From Didymella arachidicola (taxonomy: Eukaryota > Ascomycota > Dothideomycetes > Pleosporales > Didymellaceae): 64,000 nt of DNA. The position numbers and the translations under genes are program-made. A model generated the notes under the pieces. That model searched no databases. It was not told the DNA's origin and saw only the letters and a list, made by a program, of their open reading frames with translations. The stretch covers positions 248,001-312,000 of the forward strand of contig CM049999.1 in assembly GCA_016630955.3 (NCBI GenBank). Reading direction: 5' to 3'. Positions 22,370 through 32,169 of this stretch are shown here, one piece after another. Numbering within the stretch: the first letter of the stretch is position 1; each line of letters starts with the position of its first letter.

Positions 22370-24474
22370 GTCAGTCAATGCACGCGCATCACCAAAACGG
22401 GCTACAGAGACTTGAGGCTGTAGAGCCACACACAACAGCTTGTATTACAGGATAACTTAGTGGAGCATTCTATCAACCTATAGAACAAACTTTCTTACCA
22501 AAACTTTCTTGGCCGAAGGATTTTGCGGCCGCGAGTGTTGGTTTGGTGTGGAGGTGTTGGCGTACGCGCTATGCGCGAGGCACCAGCTACATCATCCCCA
22601 GCACTACGTTTCTGCTTCTTCTTTGGTGCTTCTTTCTCCAGAGCCTTGCGCTTGCCTATAGAGGGCTTTCGTATAGCTTTTTGAGAGTTGCGAGCTTGCC
22701 TTTGACGCTCTCTCTCAGCCTTGCGTTCAGCGACTTCCTTAGCCTTCCTAGCCTTCTGCTGGTCACGCTCTTCCTTCTCCCTTGCGCGCGCATCACGCTT
22801 CTCCTGCGCAATCTTCTCATTGTATAGCTTATTAGCCTTAGCAAGCTCCCTCATGTCAGCTTTCTCCTTCTCGTCTGCCTCTCGCTCCTCCCTTGCAAGC
22901 CTCATGCGGGTCTTGGCTTCCCTGAATGACCGAGGAGTCCACATCATTGAAGGCCCCCAGTACTCATAGTGTTGCAGCAGGTCTAGAGACTTGCCCTTCA
23001 TCTTTCTCCTTTTCTTAACAGTAAGAGCGTCAAGCAGGCCCTCATTTTCGCTCTGTAGAAGGGTGTTCTGTATGGCCATGTGGTGGAGCGATTGCCGAAC
23101 AATAGATGCGTCCTTCTCTGAGGCACTACTCAACGCGCGTTTTATGACTGTATTCAGTTTCTGCTATGCCTCGCCGCCGTATGTAGGAGCTTCCTCTGAA
23201 GCGTTGCTAGAGGTGTCTGAGTCGTCGTTGGTGAAGCGATCGAGTATAACATTGGGGTTAAATGGGTGTACACCTGTCGCCTTGAACGAGCTAAAGATAT
23301 TCTTTGCAGTGAAGCTGCTTGCCCAAGCATCCCAGAACAGGCCAAAGAAGTCAGCTTTAGTTACAGGCACTAGGCCTTGATGCTTGTGAAGGCGTGTTGC
23401 CAGCTTCTTTGAGTATGCTGTGCTGAGAGGCTTAAACATTACCACATCAAGCGGCTGCAGCGTGTGCGTGCTGTGAGGTGGATAGATACCTAACAGTATC
23501 TTATGCCTGTGGCAATACTCCAGAAACTCTTCTGTTAGGTGGCTCCCGTGGCCATCCACAAGCAACAGGCGGTACTTTCTCCGAGCTTTGGCTGTTGTGA
23601 AGCGCTCAAACACCTGCTGGAGCCAGGCAAGACCAAGCCCATCGTTTGACCAGCCACTGCCTGATACTCCAAAGAAGGCCATATGTTCTCCTACCTTCAC
23701 ATCCTCTACCCATGTGTTTTGTATGTTCTTTGAGTCAGCTGCGTAAATGAGAGCTGGCGGCAACGCTGTGCCGTCAGCGCATACACACGCTAACAAGCTT
23801 ATCCATTCACGATTACCATCCTGCAGCATCTGCTTAAACTGCTTCTTCTTAAACAGCCTCCTGCTAAAGATCCTCTTCTGTCTGCCAACGGCTCCAACCA
23901 TGAAGCCTTTCTCATCCATATTGTACGTATGCTCAGGCTCCACTTCGTAGAAGTTGATTTTGCTGCCTAGCTGTTCAAAGTACACCTTGTACTTATCACT
24001 AGAGTCAGCAGCGTGGCATTGTCGATCCATAGAAGTGCTCCATTGGGATGTAAGCTCATCTTGGTGTCGGTGGAGGAAGCGTGTGACCCAGCTCTCGGAG
24101 ACAGGGTGTCCAGCGATATCAGACGCGTAATTCTGCACCATCTCTCTTGTAGGAGGTAACTTTTGCTCTGTCAATCCCTCCAGATACGTCACAAGCTCTG
24201 CCTCCTGTTCTGGTTGAAGATTGCGACGTGCTAAACCTGCCTCTGCACGCGACCCGCTGACACCTCGGTGCTTGCGCGACAACGTTGAGCGATTAACACT
24301 ATGCTTTTTAGCTATTGTCGCGTAGCAAACTTCTTCGCTAGAGTTAAGAGCATCTAGCTCTGCAAGGGCTTCTTCCATAGTCATCGTGGCGTTGAGTTGT
24401 GGGGGGTGCGAAGTTGGGACGAAATCGCGATCGCGTGCATTGACTGACGGCGTGCATTGAGTGCACGGACACGG
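22344..24474 (-). mobile_element. pogo/Fot1-type DNA transposon with single-nonsense transposase (element 4)
   Basis: 2131 bp, perfect 43-bp terminal inverted repeats (22344-22386 and 24432-24474) and TA at 22342-22343 and 24475-24476. The outer 21 bases are identical to element 3. Each end contains two tandem copies of TCAATGCACGC. Its transposase is on the minus strand, tail to tail with that of element 3. Confidence 0.93.
22495..24384 (-). pseudogene. DDE transposase of element 4, one internal stop
   Basis: A 630-codon frame from ATG 24384 to the stop at 22495 is broken by only one stop, TAG at 23166-23164 (codon 407), where CAG is likely ancestral. Helix-turn-helix at the N-terminus (KKHSVNRSTLSRKHR), catalytic Asp residues in TYNMDEKGF, LLVDGHGSH and LQPLDVVMF, all before the stop; after it comes a Lys/Glu/Arg/Ala-rich coiled-coil tail. 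The 406-residue product contains the whole catalytic core and DNA-binding part, so residual activity is not excluded. Confidence 0.9.
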
Positions 24475-24674
24475 TAAGCTGAGCTATGATGCTGAAACAA
24501 TACAACAACATACACACTCTTCTTGAGATCCTATACCTGCAGCCCCCGCACCCAACCGTGCGACAATATCTCATCACAAGGTTGCTGCGCGAGCTAACCA
24601 AGTAAGACAACCAGATTGGGTTAGTGCGTAATTACACGTCTCCTAGGGTTGAATCCCGTAGTACCCGACTAGGA

Positions 24675-24808
24675 ACATCAGTAGCAATAGATCACAAGAC
24701 GACATGACCTCCTGTCTACTCATCACTATTTTAGCAACGTACTGGTCGATTGGTAGTTAGGTGGGTGACCACCAGCAAATACCATGGGTACCCGCTGGTG
24801 TCTGTATA
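24675..24808 (+). pseudogene. Decayed 5S rRNA copy
   Basis: The stretch GGTGGGTGACCACCAGC (about 24757-24773) is the signature of fungal 5S rRNA helix IV and loop. The preceding 65 bases follow the fungal 5S sequence position by position with mostly C-to-T and G-to-A changes, including the internal control region. About 10 extra bases (ACCATGGGTA) sit just after the signature and the 3' end reads ..GCTGGTGTCTGTATAC then a T-rich run. Compared from memory of the family, not by alignment. 5S genes are dispersed singly in filamentous ascomycetes; the many transitions fit RIP. Probably not functional. Confidence 0.72.
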
Positions 24809-25242
24809 CTTATTTTCTGCTCTTTGGCCTCCGCCTACTGTCTTCACTGATTAGTTTCGTTACATGCAAGTGCCCTTTGCTTGCTTCTGTGAAAGGTAGG
24901 CTCACTGTTGTCAAGAAGCATGTCCCATGGTAGTCGCGCTCCACAATAGCCGCAACGCGATATAGCGACTTATAGTCGTGTGCGCAATAGTGAGAATGGG
25001 TCGCGGAAACCCGAATCACGGCAATATCTTTGGATGATGTTCTAGCACTCTTGGCGAGTCGGACGTGATGTAACTAGTCTGTCAGCATTGTTCCGCATAC
25101 AGCAGGTACTTTCCATATGATGACCCGAAAGGCTTGGTATATACGGGAAGGATTGCAACCATGCTGCTGCAAACCAGGCAAGACGTATTTAGACGCGCCG
25201 GATGTCGCATGCTGGGATTGAACCTCGATACTCGCCCATTCC

Positions 25243-26361
25243 ATGATGCGAACCATCGCTGCGGCTCTGATAGTCCAAGCTGTTGCTGCGGCACCGTTCC
25301 CTCCTCCGACTGGTCCCTACCATGTTGGATATGCACAACATACGTTCAGCAGAACCATTCCAAACGATTTATTGGCACCAAAGAACATATCATCGACTCT
25401 GCTGGCAACCATCTACTACCCGACCCTGACAATACCAGTACCCGGAGAGAACACAGCGCCATACCTTGATCATACAACAGCTCGAATTTGGGGTGAAAAC
25501 TGGCACTTCCCGAATGGCTCGCTTGAGAGCCTCACGACCTGGAACATCCATCAAGCTCCACCTCTAGAGGCAGCAAATGGCAACGGATCGCAAAAGCCAA
25601 CCGTAATCTTCTCGCCAGGCGCCGGCGAAAACGCCATCATGTACAGCACTTTGAGCTCTGAACTCGCATCTCAGGGCTACACAGTCGTCGCGCTCGATCA
25701 TGTAGGCGAGGCACCTTATCTCCAGCTGCCAGACGATACGCTGGGTTCATACGGGATTGACATCAAGGCGGAGTGGAATACGACTTTCGCAAAAGCCATC
25801 TACCACGTTCGAGTCGCCGACATCGTCGCGATGGTGAAGGGCCTCTTCCCTGCTTATGTCAAAAGCACAAGCGCACCGTTCAATTCGACACACTATTTCG
25901 CTGTAGGACATTCCCTGGGAGGCGCAGCTGCAGCTGGCGCCATGTCCCTTGAGCCTTCCATCCTTGCCGGCGTCAACTTCGACGGCACCTTCTTCGACAT
26001 TCCTGACGTCAAGAAGCCCTTCTTGATGCTTGGCCAGGAAGCACACACTCCAGATGTGCCTGAGCCAACTTGGCCTTCATTCGCCGGAAGACAGACCGGT
26101 TGGTTTCGGTGGCTGAACATAGCGGGCAGTGGCCACCAGAACTTCGCGGATCTAGACGACTGGGTGGACCTCCTTGGATTGAGGAACAGGACGACTCCGC
26201 TATCTGTGGGGACAATCTGGGCACCTAGAATGGACTTCATAATGAACAGACTTGTAACGGCTTTCTTAGAGTTCGCCTCGGGGGAGAAGAAGTGGATTGA
26301 TCCTTCAAGCGCAGACTTCCCAGAAGTCGTGTTCATTGAGGCAGGCAACAGCACTGTTTGA
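25243..26361 (+). CDS. Secreted alpha/beta hydrolase, PAF-acetylhydrolase-like
   Basis: 372 residues, single exon. A signal peptide covers about residues 1-17 (ALIVQAVAAAP). The oxyanion-hole region SPGAGEN is at about 124-130, the nucleophile Ser224 in GHSLGG, a likely acid Asp248 in NFDGTF and His299 in AGSGHQNF, matching the plasma/type II platelet-activating-factor acetylhydrolase family of lipases. Several N-glycosylation sequons fit secretion. Fungal members hydrolyse short-chain esters; the natural substrate is unknown. The start has two adjacent ATGs (25243 and 25246). It is isolated, with about 770 bp to element 4 and 1 kb to RIT1. Confidence 0.9.
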   Translation: MMRTIAAALIVQAVAAAPFPPPTGPYHVGYAQHTFSRTIPNDLLAPKNISSTLLATIYYPTLTIPVPGENTAPYLDHTTARIWGENWHFPNGSLESLTTWNIHQAPPLEAANGNGSQKPTVIFSPGAGENAIMYSTLSSELASQGYTVVALDHVGEAPYLQLPDDTLGSYGIDIKAEWNTTFAKAIYHVRVADIVAMVKGLFPAYVKSTSAPFNSTHYFAVGHSLGGAAAAGAMSLEPSILAGVNFDGTFFDIPDVKKPFLMLGQEAHTPDVPEPTWPSFAGRQTGWFRWLNIAGSGHQNFADLDDWVDLLGLRNRTTPLSVGTIWAPRMDFIMNRLVTAFLEFASGEKKWIDPSSADFPEVVFIEAGNSTV

Positions 26362-27395
26362 TCGAGTGCATGGAATAGGCTAGATCTGTAGAGTACAAAA
26401 TACACTAAGCGGGGTCTAATGGAATTCATGTTTGGGTCATTTTTGAATAATTGAACTTTGTTCTTCCGGATCAGCTTGAAGAGCCTTGTATGGTTTCGCG
26501 TGCTGTGAGAGGACATCAGAGGCCGCTGACCATATTGAACAGTACATTGAGCATCTTGTCGGGTATCGTTGTCTTTGGGGAGCCGAACGTACGCTATCTT
26601 CTGATTGCTGCATGTGCTCTGTAGAGACATCTCGATGCACTGCCATACAGCCACCATACAACGGTACCCTTGGACACGAATAGCACAGTAACCCACAATA
26701 TGCTGCTAGCCAAAGATAACGCATTGACTCACTGCTTACCGACCTTGCTGAACCCTCCAAGTCTTGCAGAGGAACCTAACCCAGCCCTGCTGGAAAATAG
26801 CTGCAGTAGAAGAAGACAAAGGCTGTAGACTACTTGAAGAAGAGTGCCAGCTACAATCTCGTGAATGAAGGGGTTGTATCCTTCTTCTCATTCTTTCAAT
26901 GGACCCCACTTGACTGCTGTTGACATGAACCGCCAGCCGGCGCATTAGCCACACCGGCAACATCCATTTCCTTTGTAAGCGCATAGCAGAGCTAAGTGGC
27001 GCCCGCGCTGTTGATCAAAAAGGGCTAGGTAGCATAGAGGTTATATGATGAACAGTTTGTCTTACTGCTTCTCATTATCGTAACATATTGCTCCTCTATT
27101 GCGCCTGCAGTTTCTGTGCCGCACTAGACCAGTACCAGTTAGCCTCTTGCTTCTTTTGACATCCATCCGTGGATCTCCCACACCTCCTCCTACACCAGGC
27201 CAGACATTGACATTTCAGGCACCATGTCTTGCTCAAAATCGCCATTTCCAACTCATCCGCTCTGGCCATAGTATCGAACCGCGTATTCGGAGAAAGCTAG
27301 CCGAAACCCCAACCCCATCAACCTCAAGCCATCCACTCAACTTTCCCCATCACACCTTCTCCCCATCGCCCCATCTCCCTTCGCAAAAAACCACC
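26362..27395. other. Intergenic, no gene seen
   Basis: 3' flank of the hydrolase and 5' flank of RIT1. Frames here are short and lack domains. The RIT1 reading frame happens to be open upstream to 27099, but that stretch looks like leader, not protein. Confidence 0.6.
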
Positions 27396-29454
27396 ATGCC
27401 CCAACCCCTCACCGAATCCTCCATAATCTTCCCCCACCCATCCAACACCCCAACCCTCTCCAGCACCCTCTCCAGTCTCAAACGCTCCGCACTATCCCTC
27501 ACCAACCGCCTCACCTCTATCACAGCAGACAGCGCCTTCGTGACCAGCGTAGCTTCCGCATACGCTCTACCGCTCGTTGCGAACGAGCGCTGTGGGAGCT
27601 GGTACATCCCACCCCCCCTCAAAGCGTCGAGTGTGTACTTCAAGAGCACGGACGGGCACGCGGGCGAATGGGCGTTTAGCCTGCGACGGCTGAATTTGCA
27701 GTTGCTGGATGTGGTTGGTGAGTATGGGGGGTGTGTTGTTGTGGACTCGACGAGGAGGGGGAAGAGTATGCCTGATGCGTTGAGTAAGACGGTGCCGTTT
27801 TGGTGCTGTGTGGTGAATAGGGCGGTGTTTGGTGGGGAAATGAGGGGGGAGGGCCCGGAGGGGGCGTTGGGGTTGTTTACGCCGCCGGGTATTGTTTCGG
27901 GGAGTGAGGAGGGGCAGATGGAGAGGAGGGTAGATGGGTTTGTGAGGCTGTTTTTGGTAGGGAGTTGATGAGAATAGTGGAGATGGTTGATAAGCTTGCT
28001 CACTATGGCAGGATATATGCAAGCCTGACGTTCTGGCTCTGCGGGCGAAACTCAAGAAGCCTCTTCGTCCGCTATGGGTCACGCAGAGTTCGACGCTGCC
28101 ACACACCGTCCCGGACTTTCCGGATTTCCATCCGGTGGTTCTGTGCACCGCATCTCGACGCGTCCGCGGCGGTGAAGCTTCAGAAGGCGGCTACATCCAA
28201 GGCGCAGCCGACGACCACGAAGCATGGTCCCACGGCCTGACTCCAGCGCTATTCTGGAGCAACAAAGACGACCTCCTGCAAACCAACGAGCAAGATCTGC
28301 CCTCGAAAATAGCCTCGCTCATCAGCAACGACCGCATCACGGATGCAATCACAACACTCATCAAGCCAACCACCAACCTCTACATATCCGCAGCCCAGAA
28401 CCTCGATCTCACACCCTTCGACACAGTCATCAGCTGCACGCCCCAACCACTCCCGCAACCACTCCTGAAAAAAGCAGCCGTAAAGACATACCTCCACCTG
28501 CCCTGCCAAACCGGCAAGCTCGGCTCCCGCGACCTGCGCACCCAGCTCGCCGCGCTGCGAAGCCCCCTCCCTCGAGGCACGACACTAATCTGCTGCCCCA
28601 CGGGCACCGACCTCGCCGTCGGCACCGCGCTCGCATACCTGTGCTTGCACGTCGCCGACGACGGGACACCGAACCGTGAAAAGCGACACATCGACAAGCC
28701 CTTCATCAAGCAGCGCCTGAGCTGGATCACGACCAGCAACCCCGCGCTGAACCCCAGCCGCGCAACCCTGCAGAGCGTAAATAGCGCGCTGATGTCCAGC
28801 CCACCCCCCACCACCGCCGCGTTGGCAGAGCCCAGGAACCCCGCGGATTTCGACGCAGAGTGGACGTCAGCACCGCACTCGCCACCGATACAACCCACCC
28901 TCTTCGCCGCCCTGAAAGCGTCCCCGTGGAGGTTTACACGCACGCTGCGCTCCGCGCACCCATCGCAGCCTTCGGGCTGTGTAACGGGCACTGCGAGATT
29001 CACGCCAACGTGTCTTGCGGATACGCTGCTGTACAGCGAGACGGGGGAGTTTGTGACAGACACTGGATTGAGGTTTGCCGCGCGGAGACGGTACGTGTAC
29101 CAGCTCATCCCAGCTGCGCAGCCAGGATCGGATATGAGAGAAGGAGAAGAGGAAGAGGAGCCGTTTATCCGCATCCGCTTCTTCGACGACGCTGCGCGTC
29201 GGGACGGTATCAGCGAGAGCGGCGAGGGCGTCGGCGGTGTGTTTGTCGAGATGGGCAGGGTGAGCGCGGAGCTGGAGGCGGTGAATCGAGCGAGGCATTT
29301 GTGCGGGGAGGATGTGTATGCTGCGAGGTGGGGGTTTGGGCGGGGGATGCTTGGGGAGGAGGAGGAGGAGGAGGGGGAGCGGTGGTGGGAAGTCAGGTAT
29401 GATGTTGAGGGGCCAGGGAAGGGGTATGTGAGTACGACGCGGTATACGGTGTAG
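27396..29454 (+). CDS. RIT1: Initiator tRNA 2'-O-ribosyl phosphate transferase (Rit1) fused to a DUF6314-like domain
   Basis: Exons 27396-27956 and 28012-29454 (55-bp intron, phase 0), 667 residues. Rit1 adds phosphoribose to A64 of initiator tRNA-Met so that it is not used in elongation. Family signatures: RCGSWYIPP, STDGHAGEWAFSLRRLN, VVDSTRRGKSMPDALSKTVP in exon 1; LKKPLRPLWVT, and in the C-terminal phosphatase-like half CCPTGTDLAVGTALAYL and KPFIKQRLSWI. Beyond the usual end (yeast is about 510 residues), from about residue 490, a further domain reads GTARFTPTCLADTLLYSETG, GLRFAARRRYVYQL, HLCGEDVY and ends VEGPGKGYVSTTRY, the pattern of DUF6314. ATG 27396 was chosen because it sits in ACCACCATG and matches where the homology begins. 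Confidence 0.9.
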
Positions 29455-29518
29455 AGCTGCGCTGGTAGAAGAAATTGGATGGATGATTCATTTGATGAAT
29501 ATGGGTATCGTTGATGTG

Positions 29519-31732
29519 TCACTCCTGTCCCCAATTCGGATCGTCGTCGAGCTCGCCCAGGATCTCGACGCCTTCCTCGTGGAACGTGACGTTCTTGTCC
29601 TTTTTCCTCTTCTTCTTCTTGCCGGTGTCCTTTTCATTCGCGTCGCCGTCGTCGGCGACGCCGGCTAGGCGCTTCTGGTGCTCGCGCTCCTGCTTCTCCT
29701 TGAGCGCGTCGTTGATCTGCTCGCGCATGCGGGCCTCTTCCTCCTCGAGCTCGCGCTTGATACGGTCCGAGTCGGCGAAGCTGTCGTCCTGGAGCTGGCT
29801 GGCTTCGAGGAAATCGCCCCAGTGCGAGGCGAGGGTGGATTCGCCGCGGAGGCAGTCGCGGACGATGTCCGGGTTCTCGCGCTCCTCGCGGGTGAATTTT
29901 GTTTTGATGGAGCGGCGCGTCATGCCGGGGAACATGTGGGCGATCATCTGGAAGTCTGTGCCGAAGCTGCGCAGGCCCTGGTAGAAGATGTCAGTGCTCT
30001 GGGCGTTCCAGCGCTTGCCTTGGCCGGGCAGGACGAATTCGTTGGGGAAGCGCTTGTTGTTCTTCATGAAGCTGCGACTGGTGATGCGCGTGGTGAGGTC
30101 GTCTTCTTCGGTGATGGTCATCATTTCTATTTCGCGGTCGGCGTCGCGCTCGCGGTCGATGGTGCCGGAGTCTTGCACGAGCTCGATGCGGCCGTCGACG
30201 ACGTGGTAGCGCGGGCCGGTGGAGACTTGCTCGGCTTCGCCCGACTCGAGGAGTTTATCGACGGCGGCCTGGGCTTCTTTGGTGGTGATGTGGCGGGCGT
30301 CTTCTTCGCGGCGGCGTTGCTTGACGGCTTCCCAGTCGATCTTGCGCATCTCCTTTTCGCGGCGCGAGAGCTTGCCTACTCGAATGTTGCGCGAGGCGAG
30401 GTCGTCCATGCACATTGCGTCTGGGTCGATGACATGGTCTTCGGCTTCAGGCGGAGTGTCCTCGCGCGGTGGGCGACCGCGTTTCTTTGGTTCGACGGAG
30501 CCTTCTTCGCCCTCGGCAGGTGTGGACTTTTTCCTCTTCGGTGCGCGTGGTTTGGGCTTGGGTTTGGCTGCGACATGACCCTCTTCACCCTCGACTGGCT
30601 CGCTCTCTTGACCTCCTTCACCCTCGACGGCTGGTTGCTTGCCCTTGTCTTTTCTCGGTTTCCGCGGCTTCTTCGGTGCTGGTTCCACTGGCTGGCCATC
30701 TTCACCTATTTCTGGCGCTGCCGTGCGCCGCTTCCCTCTCGCTCTTGCACTTGTGGGTTTCTGTGTAGACGCAGCCTCTTCTCCGTCAGCGGTCTGCTGC
30801 GGCTCTTCGTCTTCGACCTCGGCTGTCTTTTTCTTCCCTCGAGGCTTGGGAGGCGCCCGCTTCTTCTTCGCAGGCGGGCCAGAAGCGCTGGCCTCGGCGC
30901 CCTCCTCCTGTGGGTGGTTGACTGCCGCCCATGGCAGTGTTCGTCGTCTTCGCTTCGGCGCAGGGTCCTCAGGGTGTGTAGGTGGGGTGACGCCTGTGCT
31001 GGCACTGGACTCTCCAAGCTCAGCAGAAGGGGTGAGGGCTGGCTGCTGGGGCCCGGTCTCGCCAGTGGGGGCGTCCTGCGGGGGGAGCATGACGGCGACG
31101 GGGACCAGCGGTGTGCTCTGCCGCGGGGGAGACTCGATGCGACGCCGCTTGGGCGAGCGGCCGGCCTCGATGTCATCGTCGACGGACGGCGGCGCGGCGG
31201 CTTGGGGTGTGGGAGGCGGTGCGGCAATCTGGGATATGGGAGGCGGTGCGGCAATCTGGGATGTGGGAGGCGGTGCGGCAATCTGGGATGTGGGAGGCGG
31301 TGCGGCAATCTGGGGTGTGGAAGGTGGTACGACGACTCGGGGTGTGGCAGGCGGGGGGCCATGCTGGGATTCTGGCGGTGGCTGCGGCGCCTGGGCTGCT
31401 GGGGCGGGGACGGGCGCAGGGTCTGGGGTGCTGGTGACATCGTGCTGGGTCGCAGGCGTGGGCAGCGGTGCAGCGGCAGAGGCGGTGGTAGAGGCGGTGC
31501 CAGAGGCACTGGGAGTTGACTCAGCAGGGCCGTTCGCAGTCTCAGGCTCGGACTGCACGGCCAGTACAGGCTCTGTCCCTGCAGGCTTCGCAGTCGGCGT
31601 AGACTCTGTCCCTGCAGGCTTCGCGGCTGGTCGTCGGCGTGCGGCCTTGGGCGCAAACTTCTTGCCCGTCGTGTTCTTGTTGATGAAGGAGCTGAAGGTC
31701 GCGGGCGGCTGTGTCCCGCTGTCCTCGGCCAT
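29519..31732 (-). CDS. BDP1: TFIIIB subunit B'' (Bdp1)
   Basis: 737 residues, one exon. RNA polymerase III initiation factor that joins TBP and Brf1 on tRNA, 5S and U6 promoters. The diagnostic SANT/Myb domain is at about residues 570-618 (KRWNAQSTDIFYQGL, SFGTDFQMIAHMFPGMTRR), followed by the acidic/basic Bdp1 extension. The N-terminal half is disordered, rich in Pro, Ala, Lys and Glu, and contains a run of nine-residue repeats encoded by a 27-bp minisatellite. Shares a 437-bp divergent promoter with BRE1. Confidence 0.93.
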   Translation of the reverse strand: MAEDSGTQPPATFSSFINKNTTGKKFAPKAARRRPAAKPAGTESTPTAKPAGTEPVLAVQSEPETANGPAESTPSASGTASTTASAAAPLPTPATQHDVTSTPDPAPVPAPAAQAPQPPPESQHGPPPATPRVVVPPSTPQIAAPPPTSQIAAPPPTSQIAAPPPISQIAAPPPTPQAAAPPSVDDDIEAGRSPKRRRIESPPRQSTPLVPVAVMLPPQDAPTGETGPQQPALTPSAELGESSASTGVTPPTHPEDPAPKRRRRTLPWAAVNHPQEEGAEASASGPPAKKKRAPPKPRGKKKTAEVEDEEPQQTADGEEAASTQKPTSARARGKRRTAAPEIGEDGQPVEPAPKKPRKPRKDKGKQPAVEGEGGQESEPVEGEEGHVAAKPKPKPRAPKRKKSTPAEGEEGSVEPKKRGRPPREDTPPEAEDHVIDPDAMCMDDLASRNIRVGKLSRREKEMRKIDWEAVKQRRREEDARHITTKEAQAAVDKLLESGEAEQVSTGPRYHVVDGRIELVQDSGTIDRERDADREIEMMTITEEDDLTTRITSRSFMKNNKRFPNEFVLPGQGKRWNAQSTDIFYQGLRSFGTDFQMIAHMFPGMTRRSIKTKFTREERENPDIVRDCLRGESTLASHWGDFLEASQLQDDSFADSDRIKRELEEEEARMREQINDALKEKQEREHQKRLAGVADDGDANEKDTGKKKKRKKDKNVTFHEEGVEILGELDDDPNWGQE
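31211..31318. repeat. 27-bp coding minisatellite in BDP1
   Basis: Four tandem units beginning GGGAGGCGGTGCGGCAATCT at 31211, 31238, 31265 and 31292, nearly identical, with diverged half-units on each side. On the minus strand they encode repeats of the nine residues TSQIAAPPP. Confidence 0.95.
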
Positions 31733-32169
31733 GGTCGTCGCGGGCGGCTGCTCGGTGCAGCGGCGGCGGCCTGCTATGGCGACACGGAGGCGTAGAAGCG
31801 TTGGACCGTTGGACCGTCGTCTACAAATCTTAATCCACCACCCACGCGCAGTCGCGTTCGTCGACTACGGCCCCACCCAGCCCTCCCCGGCCAATCACAC
31901 CCACGCGCCACTCCCGACTTGGCGTGTCTGCGTTTCTTCTCCAAGGCCACTCTTCTCCTCGCTCACTCTGCCCCGGGCTCACACGACACCCCGCACGCTC
32001 TCTCTGCCGCCCGCCGCCCGCTGCCATCTGCCCTCCGTCGTCTGCCCTCTCTCCCCTCATTTCACTGCTCCTTGATGACCGAGTAGCTGCGCGCGCCTCT
32101 CTCTGCGTCGCCTGTCCGATGAGGCTCGAAGCCAGAACCGTCGCACCCCCATCGCTTGACCACGTCAAG
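31733..32169. promoter_or_regulatory. Divergent promoter region BDP1/BRE1
   Basis: 437 bp between the two start codons, very C/T-rich on the plus strand toward BRE1. No TATA box was seen. An in-frame upstream ATG for BRE1 exists at 32119. Confidence 0.5.

Noticed and set aside
25205..25240. GGGATTGAACCTCG, resembling a reversed tRNA T-arm
   Set aside because: The stem does not pair and no acceptor or anticodon arm fits; it lies directly in front of the hydrolase start.
29678..32075. Long plus-strand frames opposite BDP1 (613 and 478 codons)
   Set aside because: They mirror a GC-rich low-complexity coding region; the minus strand has a clear SANT domain and the mirror frames have none.
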